Below, piece by piece: positions 1 to 7,738 of a DNA stretch of 64,000 nt. The DNA is from JAUIAI01 sp049680625 (GTDB taxonomy: Bacteria > Pseudomonadota > Gammaproteobacteria > Burkholderiales > Burkholderiaceae_E). The position numbers were made by a program, and so were the translations under genes. The notes beneath the pieces were generated by a model. That model was not told the origin of the DNA. It saw nothing but the letters and a program-made list of their open reading frames with translations, and ran no database searches. Position 1 is the stretch's first letter. Each line of letters opens with the position of its first letter. The stretch is from contig JBAUID010000102.1 of NCBI GenBank assembly GCA_049680625.1, positions 1 through 64,000 on the forward strand. Reading direction: 5' to 3'.

Positions 1-33
1 TAGTTCTTGTCCGGATTTTCCGGACAGGAACTA
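1..33. repeat. Long inverted repeat (hairpin) at window edge
   Basis: Positions 2-14 pair with 20-32 around a five-base loop; the outer bases 1 and 33 also pair, and the only non-Watson-Crick pair is G-T. The core is TGTCCGG/CCGGACA. No T-run follows on the plus strand. It may be the terminator of a gene to the left of the window, or a structured leader 80 bases upstream of the polyphosphate kinase start. The flank is cut off, so its role cannot be decided. Confidence 0.5.
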
Positions 34-111
34 ACTAACCTACCATCTTGGGTAAGCCGCAAACCTGAGCCTTGGGCCTCGGGCCGTGGGGCGAATAATC
101 TGGGAATCCGT

Positions 112-918
112 ATGAATAAATGCTGGCTGGAACTCGACAAGAAAACCACTGTTGGCGACCTTGATGGTTCTGCAACCCCGGGGTTCTCCGGTTCACGTGA
201 AGAGGCTGAGGAGCTAACTGAACAATTGCGGGTTGAACTTATCGATTTGCAACGGCGTTTGTTTGCAGAAAGCTCGCGAGCTTTGTTGTTTGTACTGCAG
301 GCTATGGATACGGGTGGCAAAGACAGCACGATTCGTCGCGTCTTTTCAGGGGTTAATCCGAACGGTGTGCGGATTGCACGTTTTCAAAAACCAAATGCCG
401 AAGAATTTGCCCACGATTATTTGTGGCGAGTCCACAAGCAGACACCCGCTCGCGGTGAAATTGTGATTTTTAATCGATCACACTACGAAGACGTACTTGT
501 TGTCCGTACTAACAAGTTGGTGCCAAAATCGGTCTGGTCCAGGCGATACAAACACATCAGTAACTTTGAGCAATTACTGACAGACGAAGGAACCCACATC
601 ATTAAGATTTTCCTTCATATCGACAAGGACGAACAGCGCCAACGCCTGCAGGATCGACTGGACGACCCCACCAAGTACTGGAAGTTTGACGAGCACGATC
701 TGGAGCAACGTCAGCACTGGGACGCGTATATGGACGCCTTCACCGACATGATTCGCAAGACGTCGAAGTCTGATGCGCCCTGGTACATCATTCCCGCTAA
801 TCGAAAGTGGTTTCGCGATTACGCAGTGATGAACATTCTGGTGCATACCTTGCGCGATATGGATCCGCAATACCCGGCCGCAGACGGATTTGATCCGTCC
901 GCAATTAAGCTTGAGTAG
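112..918 (+). CDS. ppk2: Polyphosphate kinase 2 family (PPK2) nucleotide phosphotransferase
   Basis: Predicted to transfer phosphate between polyphosphate and nucleotides in the cytoplasm. The 268-residue protein carries the PPK2 P-loop variant AMDTGGKDST near residue 65, followed by the family signatures NPNGVRIARF, HDYLWR and FNRSHYEDVLV, and the C-terminal WYIIPANRKWFRDY. The GGKD form of the loop and the length fit single-domain PPK2 of the class that phosphorylates AMP and/or ADP, but the sequence does not decide the preferred substrate. The frame is open upstream to a TTG at 7, but those 35 residues are unlike the family and overlap the hairpin at 1-33, so the ATG at 112 is preferred. 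A uracil phosphoribosyltransferase gene follows 69 bases downstream on the same strand. Confidence 0.9.
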   Translation: MNKCWLELDKKTTVGDLDGSATPGFSGSREEAEELTEQLRVELIDLQRRLFAESSRALLFVLQAMDTGGKDSTIRRVFSGVNPNGVRIARFQKPNAEEFAHDYLWRVHKQTPARGEIVIFNRSHYEDVLVVRTNKLVPKSVWSRRYKHISNFEQLLTDEGTHIIKIFLHIDKDEQRQRLQDRLDDPTKYWKFDEHDLEQRQHWDAYMDAFTDMIRKTSKSDAPWYIIPANRKWFRDYAVMNILVHTLRDMDPQYPAADGFDPSAIKLE

Positions 919-987
919 GCACGCGACACCGGCCTCGTCCTGTGGCATTCTCACGCCTGGAATCGATATTGAGAACAGGCCAGCCTG

Positions 988-1641
988 ATGAAGCAGGACG
1001 CACGCTTTAAGCAATTGTTCATAATGGATCACCCGCTGATTCAGCATAAGTTGTCGCGAATGCGGGACAAAACAACTTCGACCCGTACCTTTCGAAACTT
1101 GTTGCGCGAGCTGACTCTGTTGATGGGTTACGAAATTACCCGTGATCTGCCAATGACCACTGAAGATATCGAAACCCCCATCTCGCCAATGCGGGCACCG
1201 GTGATTGCTGGTAAAAAAATTGCCGTCGTGCCGGTTTTGCGCGCGGGTCTGGGTATGGCAGAGGGGTTGCTTGAGTTAATTCCGTCTGCGCGTCAGGGGC
1301 ATGTTGGCTTGTATCGGGGAGACGACAACCAGCCAGTGGAATATTACGTCCGACTGCCGGGCATTGAAGGGCGAAGTTTTATCGTCTGTGATCCGATGCT
1401 GGCCACAGGAAATTCGGCTATTTACGCGGTCAAGGTACTGATTGACCGCGGGGTTGCCCCCCAGGCCATACGATTCCTGGCTTTGGTTGCGGCGCCGGAA
1501 GGTATTCAGGCTTTTAGCGAGGCGCACCCGCTGGTGCCTGTTTATGTTGCCGGCCTGGACAGCCATTTAAATGAAAAAGCGTATATAGTGCCGGGGCTCG
1601 GAGACGCTGGTGATCGCATCTTCGGAACAAAACACGAATAA
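988..1641 (+). CDS. upp: Uracil phosphoribosyltransferase
   Basis: Converts uracil and PRPP to UMP in pyrimidine salvage (cytosolic). The 217-residue protein shows the usual UPRT order: HPLIQHKLSRMRD at the N-terminus, the flexible-loop region, VVPVLRAGLGMAEG in the middle, the PRPP-binding stretch CDPMLATGNSA, and a C-terminal VPGLGDAGDRIFGT that binds uracil. Typical UPRTs have about 208 residues, so the start at 988 gives a slightly long N-terminus; ATG 1024 would give 205. No strong Shine-Dalgarno separates the two. The gene lies downstream of the PPK2 gene and may be co-transcribed with it. Confidence 0.95.
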   Translation: MKQDARFKQLFIMDHPLIQHKLSRMRDKTTSTRTFRNLLRELTLLMGYEITRDLPMTTEDIETPISPMRAPVIAGKKIAVVPVLRAGLGMAEGLLELIPSARQGHVGLYRGDDNQPVEYYVRLPGIEGRSFIVCDPMLATGNSAIYAVKVLIDRGVAPQAIRFLALVAAPEGIQAFSEAHPLVPVYVAGLDSHLNEKAYIVPGLGDAGDRIFGTKHE

Positions 1642-1651
1642 CCAAAATACA

Positions 1652-1683
1652 AAAGAAAAAGCCCGCAACCGAGGTTGCGGGCT
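1652..1683 (-). terminator. Intrinsic terminator for the small minus-strand gene
   Basis: Perfect 11-base stem AGCCCGCAACC/GGTTGCGGGCT (1660-1670 with 1673-1683) and a two-base gap. An A-rich run at 1651-1660 reads as a U-tract on the minus strand, which is the right orientation for the gene at 1794-2018. On the plus strand the stem lacks a T-run but may still weakly terminate upp transcripts. Confidence 0.75.
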
Positions 1684-1793
1684 GAATCCACCCTTAGGGG
1701 ATGGAGGAGACAATCGGTTGGCGCGGCCCATTTGGACGTGGCTGCTGCCAGAATTCTGGGTGCCTGTATCGGCACCGGGTACTACACAACAAA

Positions 1794-2018
1794 TTACTTA
1801 GCGTCAGACCACTCAGCGCGATCTTTTGCGGCTTGTATTTCGCGTGCCAGGCGCGGGTCGTACATGGCAATCTTAGCCATCGCAGATGCCTCACGGCGCG
1901 CAACATAGGCATCAAACCAGCGGCTTAATGCGCCAGCTTTCTTGGCTGCAGGTGCCTTTACGCCGCTTGGGCGGGTGTAGTCGAAAGCAAAATCGTTCGG
2001 GTTTGCAGCGATGGTCAT
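1794..2018 (-). CDS. Small conserved-looking protein of unknown function
   Basis: A 74-residue basic, helix-prone protein. The middle reads RWFDAYVARREASAMAKIAM and is followed by DPRLAREIQAAKDRAEW. The pattern of an arginine-rich helix followed by a D-x-R-L-x-R-x-I stretch is loosely like DUF1127-type small proteins, but I would not assign it to that family. It has an AAGGA ribosome-binding site before the ATG and a matching terminator at 1652-1683, which together make it a credible gene. It diverges from the LysR gene at 2236, so the regulator may control it. No signal peptide or membrane segment is visible. Confidence 0.7.
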   Translation of the reverse strand: MTIAANPNDFAFDYTRPSGVKAPAAKKAGALSRWFDAYVARREASAMAKIAMYDPRLAREIQAAKDRAEWSDAK

Positions 2019-2209
2019 GACTCAATTCCTTAAAGCATTCAAGAGGGGGGTAGGCACTTGTTTGTCAGTGCTCTCTGTCTATGTATGCATTGTTGCACCA
2101 CAGCAAGTATCGGTCTACTTTATTATTGTTATAAATAGTATTAGTATTGGTGATACTTAATCAAACTTTCGAGGAAATCAGCATCAATTTGTCACAAAAA
2201 ACAAAATAT

Positions 2210-2227
2210 ACTGTTTATATAAACAGT
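2210..2227. promoter_or_regulatory. Perfect 18-base palindrome before the LysR gene
   Basis: ACTGTTTATATAAACAGT is a perfect palindrome ending eight bases before the ATG of the LysR gene, inside the AT-rich 217-base divergent intergenic region. A second, weaker pair AGTAT-N5-ATACT lies at 2143-2157. The position suits an autoregulatory operator; the regulator could bind here and act on both flanking genes. Inference from position and symmetry only. Confidence 0.5.
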
Positions 2228-2235
2228 TTCTTGCG

Positions 2236-3210
2236 ATGAGTTTTCGCAATCTGGATCTAAATTTACTGCGGGTGTTCGATGCTGTCATGCTTGAACGCAG
2301 TTTAACCCGCGCTGCAGCAAAATTGGCATTAACCCAGCCAGCGGTCAGTAATTCAGTGGCCCGGCTGCGCGATGCCCTCGACGATGACTTGTTTGTCCGA
2401 TCCGGTTACGGCGTTGAGCCAACGGCTCGGGCGCGCACCTTGTGGCCGGTGATCAGAGAGGCGCTTGAAAAGCTTGAAGCGGCCATATCGCCGTCAGATT
2501 TTGACCCGGCAACCGATACCAGCAGTTTTCGGCTGGCGATGGCTGATGCCACCGCAACCACCTTCTTGCCACAACTGGTTCGTTATCTTGAGGCTGAAGC
2601 GCCTGGCATGTCGCTCAGGGTGATGCCGCTGATGACACGGGACCCGAGAAATCTGCTGGAGCAGGGCGAAATTGAGATCGCCGTCGGATATTTTCCTGTT
2701 GCGATCGCGGCCATAAAACTGCATTCGATGCAGGATGACATGCCCGATATTTATCGCATGGAGCATTTATATGGCGGACCCTATGTCTGTGTGATGAGAA
2801 AAGGGCATCCACTGGCTGAAAAAGACGGTCTGTCCATGGACGATTTTTGTGAGGCCCACCACTTACTGGTGAGTTATTCCGGGCGTCCTTTTGGCTTTAC
2901 CGATCAGGCGTTGGCCTCAATCGGGCGCAGCCGCCGGATTGTGCTGACGGTCAATCAGTTTTTTACCGGAGGACAGGTAGTGATTAATTCTGATCTGCTG
3001 ACCGTGTTGCCAGAGCATTTTCTGCCAGTAACCGGATTTCAGGATCAATTGGTGGTCCGTGAATTGCCGTATCCAATGGCACCGGCCACTGTTGACGCGT
3101 TATGGCTTCAAAAAAACGATAGCCGCCCGGAATACCGCTGGATGGTGAACGCCATTATGCGATCGACGGCGCAGTCACTGGCGAATAACCCCGCCGGCTT
3201 CAGTCAGTAA
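2236..3210 (+). CDS. LysR-family transcriptional regulator
   Basis: A 324-residue DNA-binding regulator. The N-terminus has the LysR winged helix: LNLLRVFDAVMLERSLTRAA, then LTQPAVSNSVARLRDALDDD and LFVRSGYGVEPTARA. The rest matches a periplasmic-binding-protein-like effector domain (about residues 90-305). The effector is not evident. The ATG at 2236 sits just behind the palindrome at 2210-2227. It diverges from the small gene at 1794-2018. The AsmA gene follows after 142 bases and looks unrelated. The long N-terminal helix and its wording resemble the NodD/LinR-type branch, which I state as a resemblance only. Confidence 0.9.
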   Translation: MSFRNLDLNLLRVFDAVMLERSLTRAAAKLALTQPAVSNSVARLRDALDDDLFVRSGYGVEPTARARTLWPVIREALEKLEAAISPSDFDPATDTSSFRLAMADATATTFLPQLVRYLEAEAPGMSLRVMPLMTRDPRNLLEQGEIEIAVGYFPVAIAAIKLHSMQDDMPDIYRMEHLYGGPYVCVMRKGHPLAEKDGLSMDDFCEAHHLLVSYSGRPFGFTDQALASIGRSRRIVLTVNQFFTGGQVVINSDLLTVLPEHFLPVTGFQDQLVVRELPYPMAPATVDALWLQKNDSRPEYRWMVNAIMRSTAQSLANNPAGFSQ

Positions 3211-3352
3211 AATTATGCAATGGCGGTGGTATCTGCGTACACAACGTGTATCGTTTAACTGGTAGATACTAAGTCGAAGATAAGCAACGAAAACAATATC
3301 ACCGCCGACACGTGTCGGCTTCTATTTCCTACTCTCTGGATAACTGAAACTC

Positions 3353-5518
3353 ATGTTGAAGAAAACGGTCACCTGGATTTTAATTCTGGTCGCATTGCTG
3401 GTAGTGGCGGCTATTGCGCTGGTGATATTTGTTGATGTGAATCGGTTCAAACCCCAGATTGAATCTTTCGTGAAAGATACCTACGGCCGAACCCTGACGA
3501 TTGATGGGGATTTATCGCTGAAAGTGTTTCCGCGGGTAGCCCTGGCGTTGCCGGCCAGTCGTCTGAGCGATCCGAAGTCAGAGACCAGTGCATTGAGCCT
3601 GGATTCGGCGCGGGTCAGCGTTGCGGTGATGCCTTTGATCAGTGGTCGGGTAGAGGCTGAGAAAGTTCAACTGCACGGCCTCAAGGCAAACCTGGTTCGG
3701 TTTGCTGATGGCTCTACCAGTATCGACGACTTAATGGGCGCACCAGCCGCGCCGACAGAAACCCAGTCAACTACCGAAAAACCCTCAGCAGGGTTGTCTG
3801 ACTTTCGTATCGGTGGCGTTGAAATTCTTGATGCCGTCGTCACTGTTCGGGATGAGGTCTCAAAAAATACAATTTCCATGACCAAGTTGAATCTCGAAAC
3901 GGGTGAATTGCGGGACAACCAGAAAACCCCTGTCAAATTGACAGTCAGCGTCACCGCGACCAACCCTAAGGCGCAAGCCGAGATAGCGCTTGACGGGCAG
4001 GTTCAATTTGAAATTTCGGCTGCTCGTTACACGGTTCATCAAGCTGACCTGTCTGTCGTCGGTAATCTCGATGGTATGGCGATTAATCAAAAGCTTGCCG
4101 TGACCAGTCTGCGCGGTGGTGCCAAATCGATGACTGCCGACATGATCGCGCTCACTGGCCAGGTGAAGCAACCGGGTCGTCAGCTGCAAACCCGCGTTCA
4201 GTTTCCGCTCGAGTTCGATCCAGAACGCGGTCTGGTTAAGCTGCGCGCAATATCAGGTCAGATCGATTTAACCGATCCGCTGGTTAGTCCAAAACCTGTG
4301 GTGATTCCGCTGAGTGGTGATGCCAACATTAACCTTAATGCTGAAACCGTGGCAGCGCGGTTAAAGATCAGTGCACCCGAGGCAATCGTCGACGTGGCGG
4401 CAGATGTGAAAGGGTTTGGCAAACCGGCTATTCGCCTGGATCTGTCGTCAGACTCTATCAATCTTGATCGTTACCTGCCGCCGGCTGCTGAAACCAAAGC
4501 TCAGGGTGATGATTCGAAAAGCAATGCGCCAAATGCAAATGCGACTGCTAAAGCTGACGATGCCGTTATAGATTTGTCCGCGCTCAACGATTTGAAGTTT
4601 GACGGCCAAGTCAGCATTGGCCGTCTCCTTGCGCAAGGTTTAACTGTTACCCGAATCGAAACCACAATTAAGTCAGCAGGCGGGGAGGTGAACGTTGCAC
4701 CGTTGAGCCTGGACTTGTACGGCGGTTCGATGACTGGCAAGGCTGCACTACAGACAAAAAATAATCGCTTCAACTTGTCTTCAGATCTGACCGGGGTAAA
4801 CATCGGCCCACTGGTCAAAGACCTGACCAAAGACGATTTGATTGAAGGCGCTGGCGAAGTGCGTCTGCGGCTACAGTCTTCCGGTGCTACTGTTGGTGCG
4901 ATCAAAAAAGCGCTGGCCGGTGATGCCAGGGTTGCCTTGCGCGATGGCGCCATTATGGGTATCAATCTGGGCCAAAAAATCCGGGATGCTAAAAATCTGC
5001 TTCAGGCCGGTGGTGCCCAGTCCGAGGCCAGCGTGGCGGGCGCGCGCACCGACTTTGCGGCATTGACTGCCAGCTTCAAAATTGCCAACGGTGTTGCGAC
5101 TAATACTGACTTGTCAGGCAAATCACCGCTGCTTCGCCTTGGGGGCGGCGGCACGATTGATATTGCCGCTGGCAGCCTGGACTACACCGTGCGCGCGTCG
5201 GTTGTGGGCACTTCAAAGGGGCAGGAAGGTAAAGAAATTGACGAACTGCGTGGTGTGACAATCCCTGTCAGGCTAACCGGTGCTTTCGAGGCTCTGCAGT
5301 GGCAAATTGACTGGGGTGAGGCGGCAAAAAGTGCGCTCAAATCGCGGGTTGCCGAGCAGCTTTCCGGGCAGGTCGACGTGAAGAAGGCAGAGCTAAAAGC
5401 CCAGGCTGATGAAAAGAAAGAGCAGGCAAAGGCCAAAGCACAAGCCAAGGTTGAAGAGTTGAAAGAAAAGGCAGCCTCCAAAATTGGTGACAAGTTAAAA
5501 GGGCTGCTTGGTCAGTGA
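3353..5518 (+). CDS. AsmA-family envelope protein
   Basis: A 721-residue AsmA-like protein, probably anchored in the inner membrane and facing the periplasm, of the family tied to outer-membrane assembly and lipid transport. Residues 8-28 form one hydrophobic segment (ILVALLVVAAIALVIFV) followed by the family's DVNRFKPQIESFV and GRTLTIDGDLSLKVFP. The C-terminal AsmA_2-type region contains DARVALRDGAIMGINLGQKI and LRLGGGGTIDIAAGSLDY. The last 50 residues are a lysine/alanine-rich helix (AELKAQADEKKEQAKAKAQA), likely a coiled coil or flexible tail. The ATG at 3353 directly precedes the membrane segment. The stop overlaps a possible small coding sequence at 5515. Confidence 0.9.
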   Translation: MLKKTVTWILILVALLVVAAIALVIFVDVNRFKPQIESFVKDTYGRTLTIDGDLSLKVFPRVALALPASRLSDPKSETSALSLDSARVSVAVMPLISGRVEAEKVQLHGLKANLVRFADGSTSIDDLMGAPAAPTETQSTTEKPSAGLSDFRIGGVEILDAVVTVRDEVSKNTISMTKLNLETGELRDNQKTPVKLTVSVTATNPKAQAEIALDGQVQFEISAARYTVHQADLSVVGNLDGMAINQKLAVTSLRGGAKSMTADMIALTGQVKQPGRQLQTRVQFPLEFDPERGLVKLRAISGQIDLTDPLVSPKPVVIPLSGDANINLNAETVAARLKISAPEAIVDVAADVKGFGKPAIRLDLSSDSINLDRYLPPAAETKAQGDDSKSNAPNANATAKADDAVIDLSALNDLKFDGQVSIGRLLAQGLTVTRIETTIKSAGGEVNVAPLSLDLYGGSMTGKAALQTKNNRFNLSSDLTGVNIGPLVKDLTKDDLIEGAGEVRLRLQSSGATVGAIKKALAGDARVALRDGAIMGINLGQKIRDAKNLLQAGGAQSEASVAGARTDFAALTASFKIANGVATNTDLSGKSPLLRLGGGGTIDIAAGSLDYTVRASVVGTSKGQEGKEIDELRGVTIPVRLTGAFEALQWQIDWGEAAKSALKSRVAEQLSGQVDVKKAELKAQADEKKEQAKAKAQAKVEELKEKAASKIGDKLKGLLGQ

Positions 5519-5721
5519 AACCAGCAAATACCGGTTCAGAAAACACTGTTTTGGGCCTCATTCAACGGGGCGTGTATCAAGCCCGCGATGGGTTTTTGCG
5601 CGGTGCGGTATGGCTGCCTGACCGGCCGATACAACGCCTGGCCTGTGACTTCTTAATCGAAAGACGCTACAGTTCGAGTATAGAAATACCGGGCCTGGGT
5701 TTCCTACGCAAATTTAGTTAA
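5515..5721 (+). CDS. Possible small coupled coding sequence
   Basis: A 68-codon frame opening with GTG at 5515 that overlaps the AsmA stop codon (GTGA), the arrangement of translational coupling. The product is basic with no recognised domain, signal peptide or membrane segment. No other start lies nearby, and I recognise no relatives. It fills most of the 237-base interval before the aminotransferase. It could be a chance frame. Confidence 0.3.
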   Translation: MKPANTGSENTVLGLIQRGVYQARDGFLRGAVWLPDRPIQRLACDFLIERRYSSSIEIPGLGFLRKFS

Positions 5722-5755
5722 TTCTGGCCATAAAAACCCAAAATGAGGGGCTGCC

Positions 5756-7129
5756 ATGAGACGAAATACACAATTTGTAGTGGACAACAATGCCAAGCCG
5801 GTCTGGCATCCAATGGCCCATCCGGCTGACATGCGTGATAACCCGCCAACCGTCATTGTTGCCGCGGATGGTGTGCACGTCACCGATGTTAACGGTCACC
5901 GGGTTCTTGATGGTGTGGGTGGTCTGTGGAACGTGAACCTTGGCTACAGCTGCGAACCGATTAAAGCGGCGATCAGCCGCCAGCTTGATGTATTGCCTTA
6001 CTACTCTGGATTTCGTGGCACCAGTACTGACACGGCAATTGAACTAGCCCACGAACTGGTTGAGTTTTTTGCACCCGAAGCCATGGTAAGAACCTTTTTT
6101 ACTTCGGGTGGTTCCGATTCGGTGGAAAGTGCATTGCGCATTTCCCGCCAGTACTGGAAAGTGCGTGGCCAGCGTGACCGAACCAAGTTCATCGGCCTCA
6201 AGCGTGGTTATCACGGTACCCACTTCGGGGCTGCGTCGGTAAACGGGAATGCTAATTTTCGCCGCAACTACGAACCTCTCCTGCCGGGGGTGTTCCATAT
6301 TCCGTCACCGTTTACTTATCGGAACCCTTTTGGCGAGCCGGATCCGGTGCGTTTGGCGCGTTTGTGCGCCAATGCGCTCGAAGACGAAATCGTTTTCCAG
6401 GGGCCCGATACCGTGGCCGCATTCATAATGGAACCCGTGCTGGGCGCTGGTGGTGTCATCGTGCCGCCGGAAACCTTTATGCCGCTGGTTCGGCAGATTT
6501 GTGACAAATACGAAATTCTGTTGATCGCTGATGAGGTAATCACCGGCTTTGGACGTACTGGCGCCTGGACGGGCTCACGGCTTTGGGGGGTTAAACCCGA
6601 CATGATGACTATTGCCAAGGCGGTCACCAATGGCTACTTCCCCCTTGGTGCGGCGATGATCAGCGAAAAAGTTGCACAGGTTATGGAATCCAATACTGAC
6701 AGCTTTGGTGCGATTTATCACGGCTACACCTACTCCGGACACCCGGTGGGCTGTGCGGCCGGCCTGGCGACGCTTGAAGAAACAGCCCGGCTTAAGGTGA
6801 ATGAGAATGCTGCCGCGCGAGGTATTACGCTTGCTGACGGCATCGCCGGCCTGATGGCACGTCACGAAATTGTGGGTGATGTTCGCTCGCAAGGGTTGAT
6901 GGCTGCTATCGAATTGGTGTCCGATCGCACCAGCAAAACGCCGGTTGACAAAAAAACGCCGCTCAAAATTGCCGACGCAGCATTCAAAGCCGGAGTCATG
7001 ATTCGGGTTTCGGGTAACACCATAATCTTGTCCCCCCCGCTGATTGTCACCGACGAGGATGTGAAAACCATGATCGATGCTGTTGATGCAGCGCTCGCTT
7101 CGGTCCGCCCAGAATCTCCAAAGGCCTGA
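5756..7129 (+). CDS. Class III (omega) pyridoxal-phosphate aminotransferase
   Basis: A 457-residue fold-type I aminotransferase that moves amino groups from omega-amines or beta-amino acids to a keto acid such as pyruvate. Visible features: LDGVGGLWNVNLGYS near residue 50, the phosphate-cup FFTSGGSDSVESALR, YHGTHFGAASV, the cofactor-ring aspartate in LIADEVITGFGRTG (Asp259) and the Schiff-base lysine in IAKAVTNGYFPLGA (Lys288), then HGYTYSGHPVGCAA. The substrate cannot be read from sequence; beta-alanine, taurine, putrescine or an amine are all possible. It is followed after three bases by a GNAT gene and then by the sarcosine oxidase genes, which suggests a shared role in amine use. Confidence 0.93.
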   Translation: MRRNTQFVVDNNAKPVWHPMAHPADMRDNPPTVIVAADGVHVTDVNGHRVLDGVGGLWNVNLGYSCEPIKAAISRQLDVLPYYSGFRGTSTDTAIELAHELVEFFAPEAMVRTFFTSGGSDSVESALRISRQYWKVRGQRDRTKFIGLKRGYHGTHFGAASVNGNANFRRNYEPLLPGVFHIPSPFTYRNPFGEPDPVRLARLCANALEDEIVFQGPDTVAAFIMEPVLGAGGVIVPPETFMPLVRQICDKYEILLIADEVITGFGRTGAWTGSRLWGVKPDMMTIAKAVTNGYFPLGAAMISEKVAQVMESNTDSFGAIYHGYTYSGHPVGCAAGLATLEETARLKVNENAAARGITLADGIAGLMARHEIVGDVRSQGLMAAIELVSDRTSKTPVDKKTPLKIADAAFKAGVMIRVSGNTIILSPPLIVTDEDVKTMIDAVDAALASVRPESPKA

Positions 7130-7132
7130 TTG

Positions 7133-7666
7133 ATGACTAACCCGAACGTTGCTTCAAGGACGGCTAGCATTGATTACCTGGCGCCGACGATGGTCGATCG
7201 CTCCCGTATCGTCTCGTTGCTGACCAGGGCATTCAGTGCGGTTCCAACGCCCGATCTGGCGGCGATGCTCTGCGACAGTGCTGATGTGCATGCAGTTATT
7301 GATTTCAACATTGAACGCAAGCTGGGCCTGGTGGCAAAGATTCGTGATGAAATAGTGGGTATCTGTGGCTGGCGCTTGCAACGTGGTACACCGGTTTCCG
7401 GGCAGCCCGTCTGTGCTCAGTTGGTCTTGTTATACGTTGTTGATGAATACCGCCGACAAGGCATTGCAGAAAACCTGTGTCGGCACTACCTCACTGCTTG
7501 TCAGGATCGCCAGTACGCTGACCCTACGTTCAGGTTGCCGGGTAGTGTACCAACGGATTCATTGCTAAAAAAGCTTTCGTTCATTGAGCGATACCGGATA
7601 TTTGGGGAACCACCCGGTTTGCGCCAGGCTCATCACATGCGATCCGATGATGACGCCAGGGTGTAG
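7133..7666 (+). CDS. GNAT-family N-acyltransferase
   Basis: A 177-residue protein with the acyl-CoA-binding GNAT core: LVLLYVVDEYRRQGIAENLC, where the R-x-x-G-I-A pyrophosphate loop is clear, followed by a helix and a C-terminal strand region KKLSFIERYRIFGEPP. A preceding strand IVGICGWRLQRG matches the beta-4 position. The ATG at 7133 follows the aminotransferase stop by three bases, so the two are likely one transcription unit. The substrate is unknown; acetylation of an amine handled by the neighbouring aminotransferase is possible but unproven. Confidence 0.8.
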   Translation: MTNPNVASRTASIDYLAPTMVDRSRIVSLLTRAFSAVPTPDLAAMLCDSADVHAVIDFNIERKLGLVAKIRDEIVGICGWRLQRGTPVSGQPVCAQLVLLYVVDEYRRQGIAENLCRHYLTACQDRQYADPTFRLPGSVPTDSLLKKLSFIERYRIFGEPPGLRQAHHMRSDDDARV

Positions 7667-7738
7667 TAGTCCAATTAGAAAAGCATCCCGCCATCCAAAA
7701 CTTCCGCGGTTAGTTTTTACTCCCGACCGGTTTGTCTG

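Noticed and set aside
574..1047. Minus-strand frame opposite ppk2 and upp as a gene
   Set aside because: It is the antisense shadow of two well-recognised genes and has no protein-like features.
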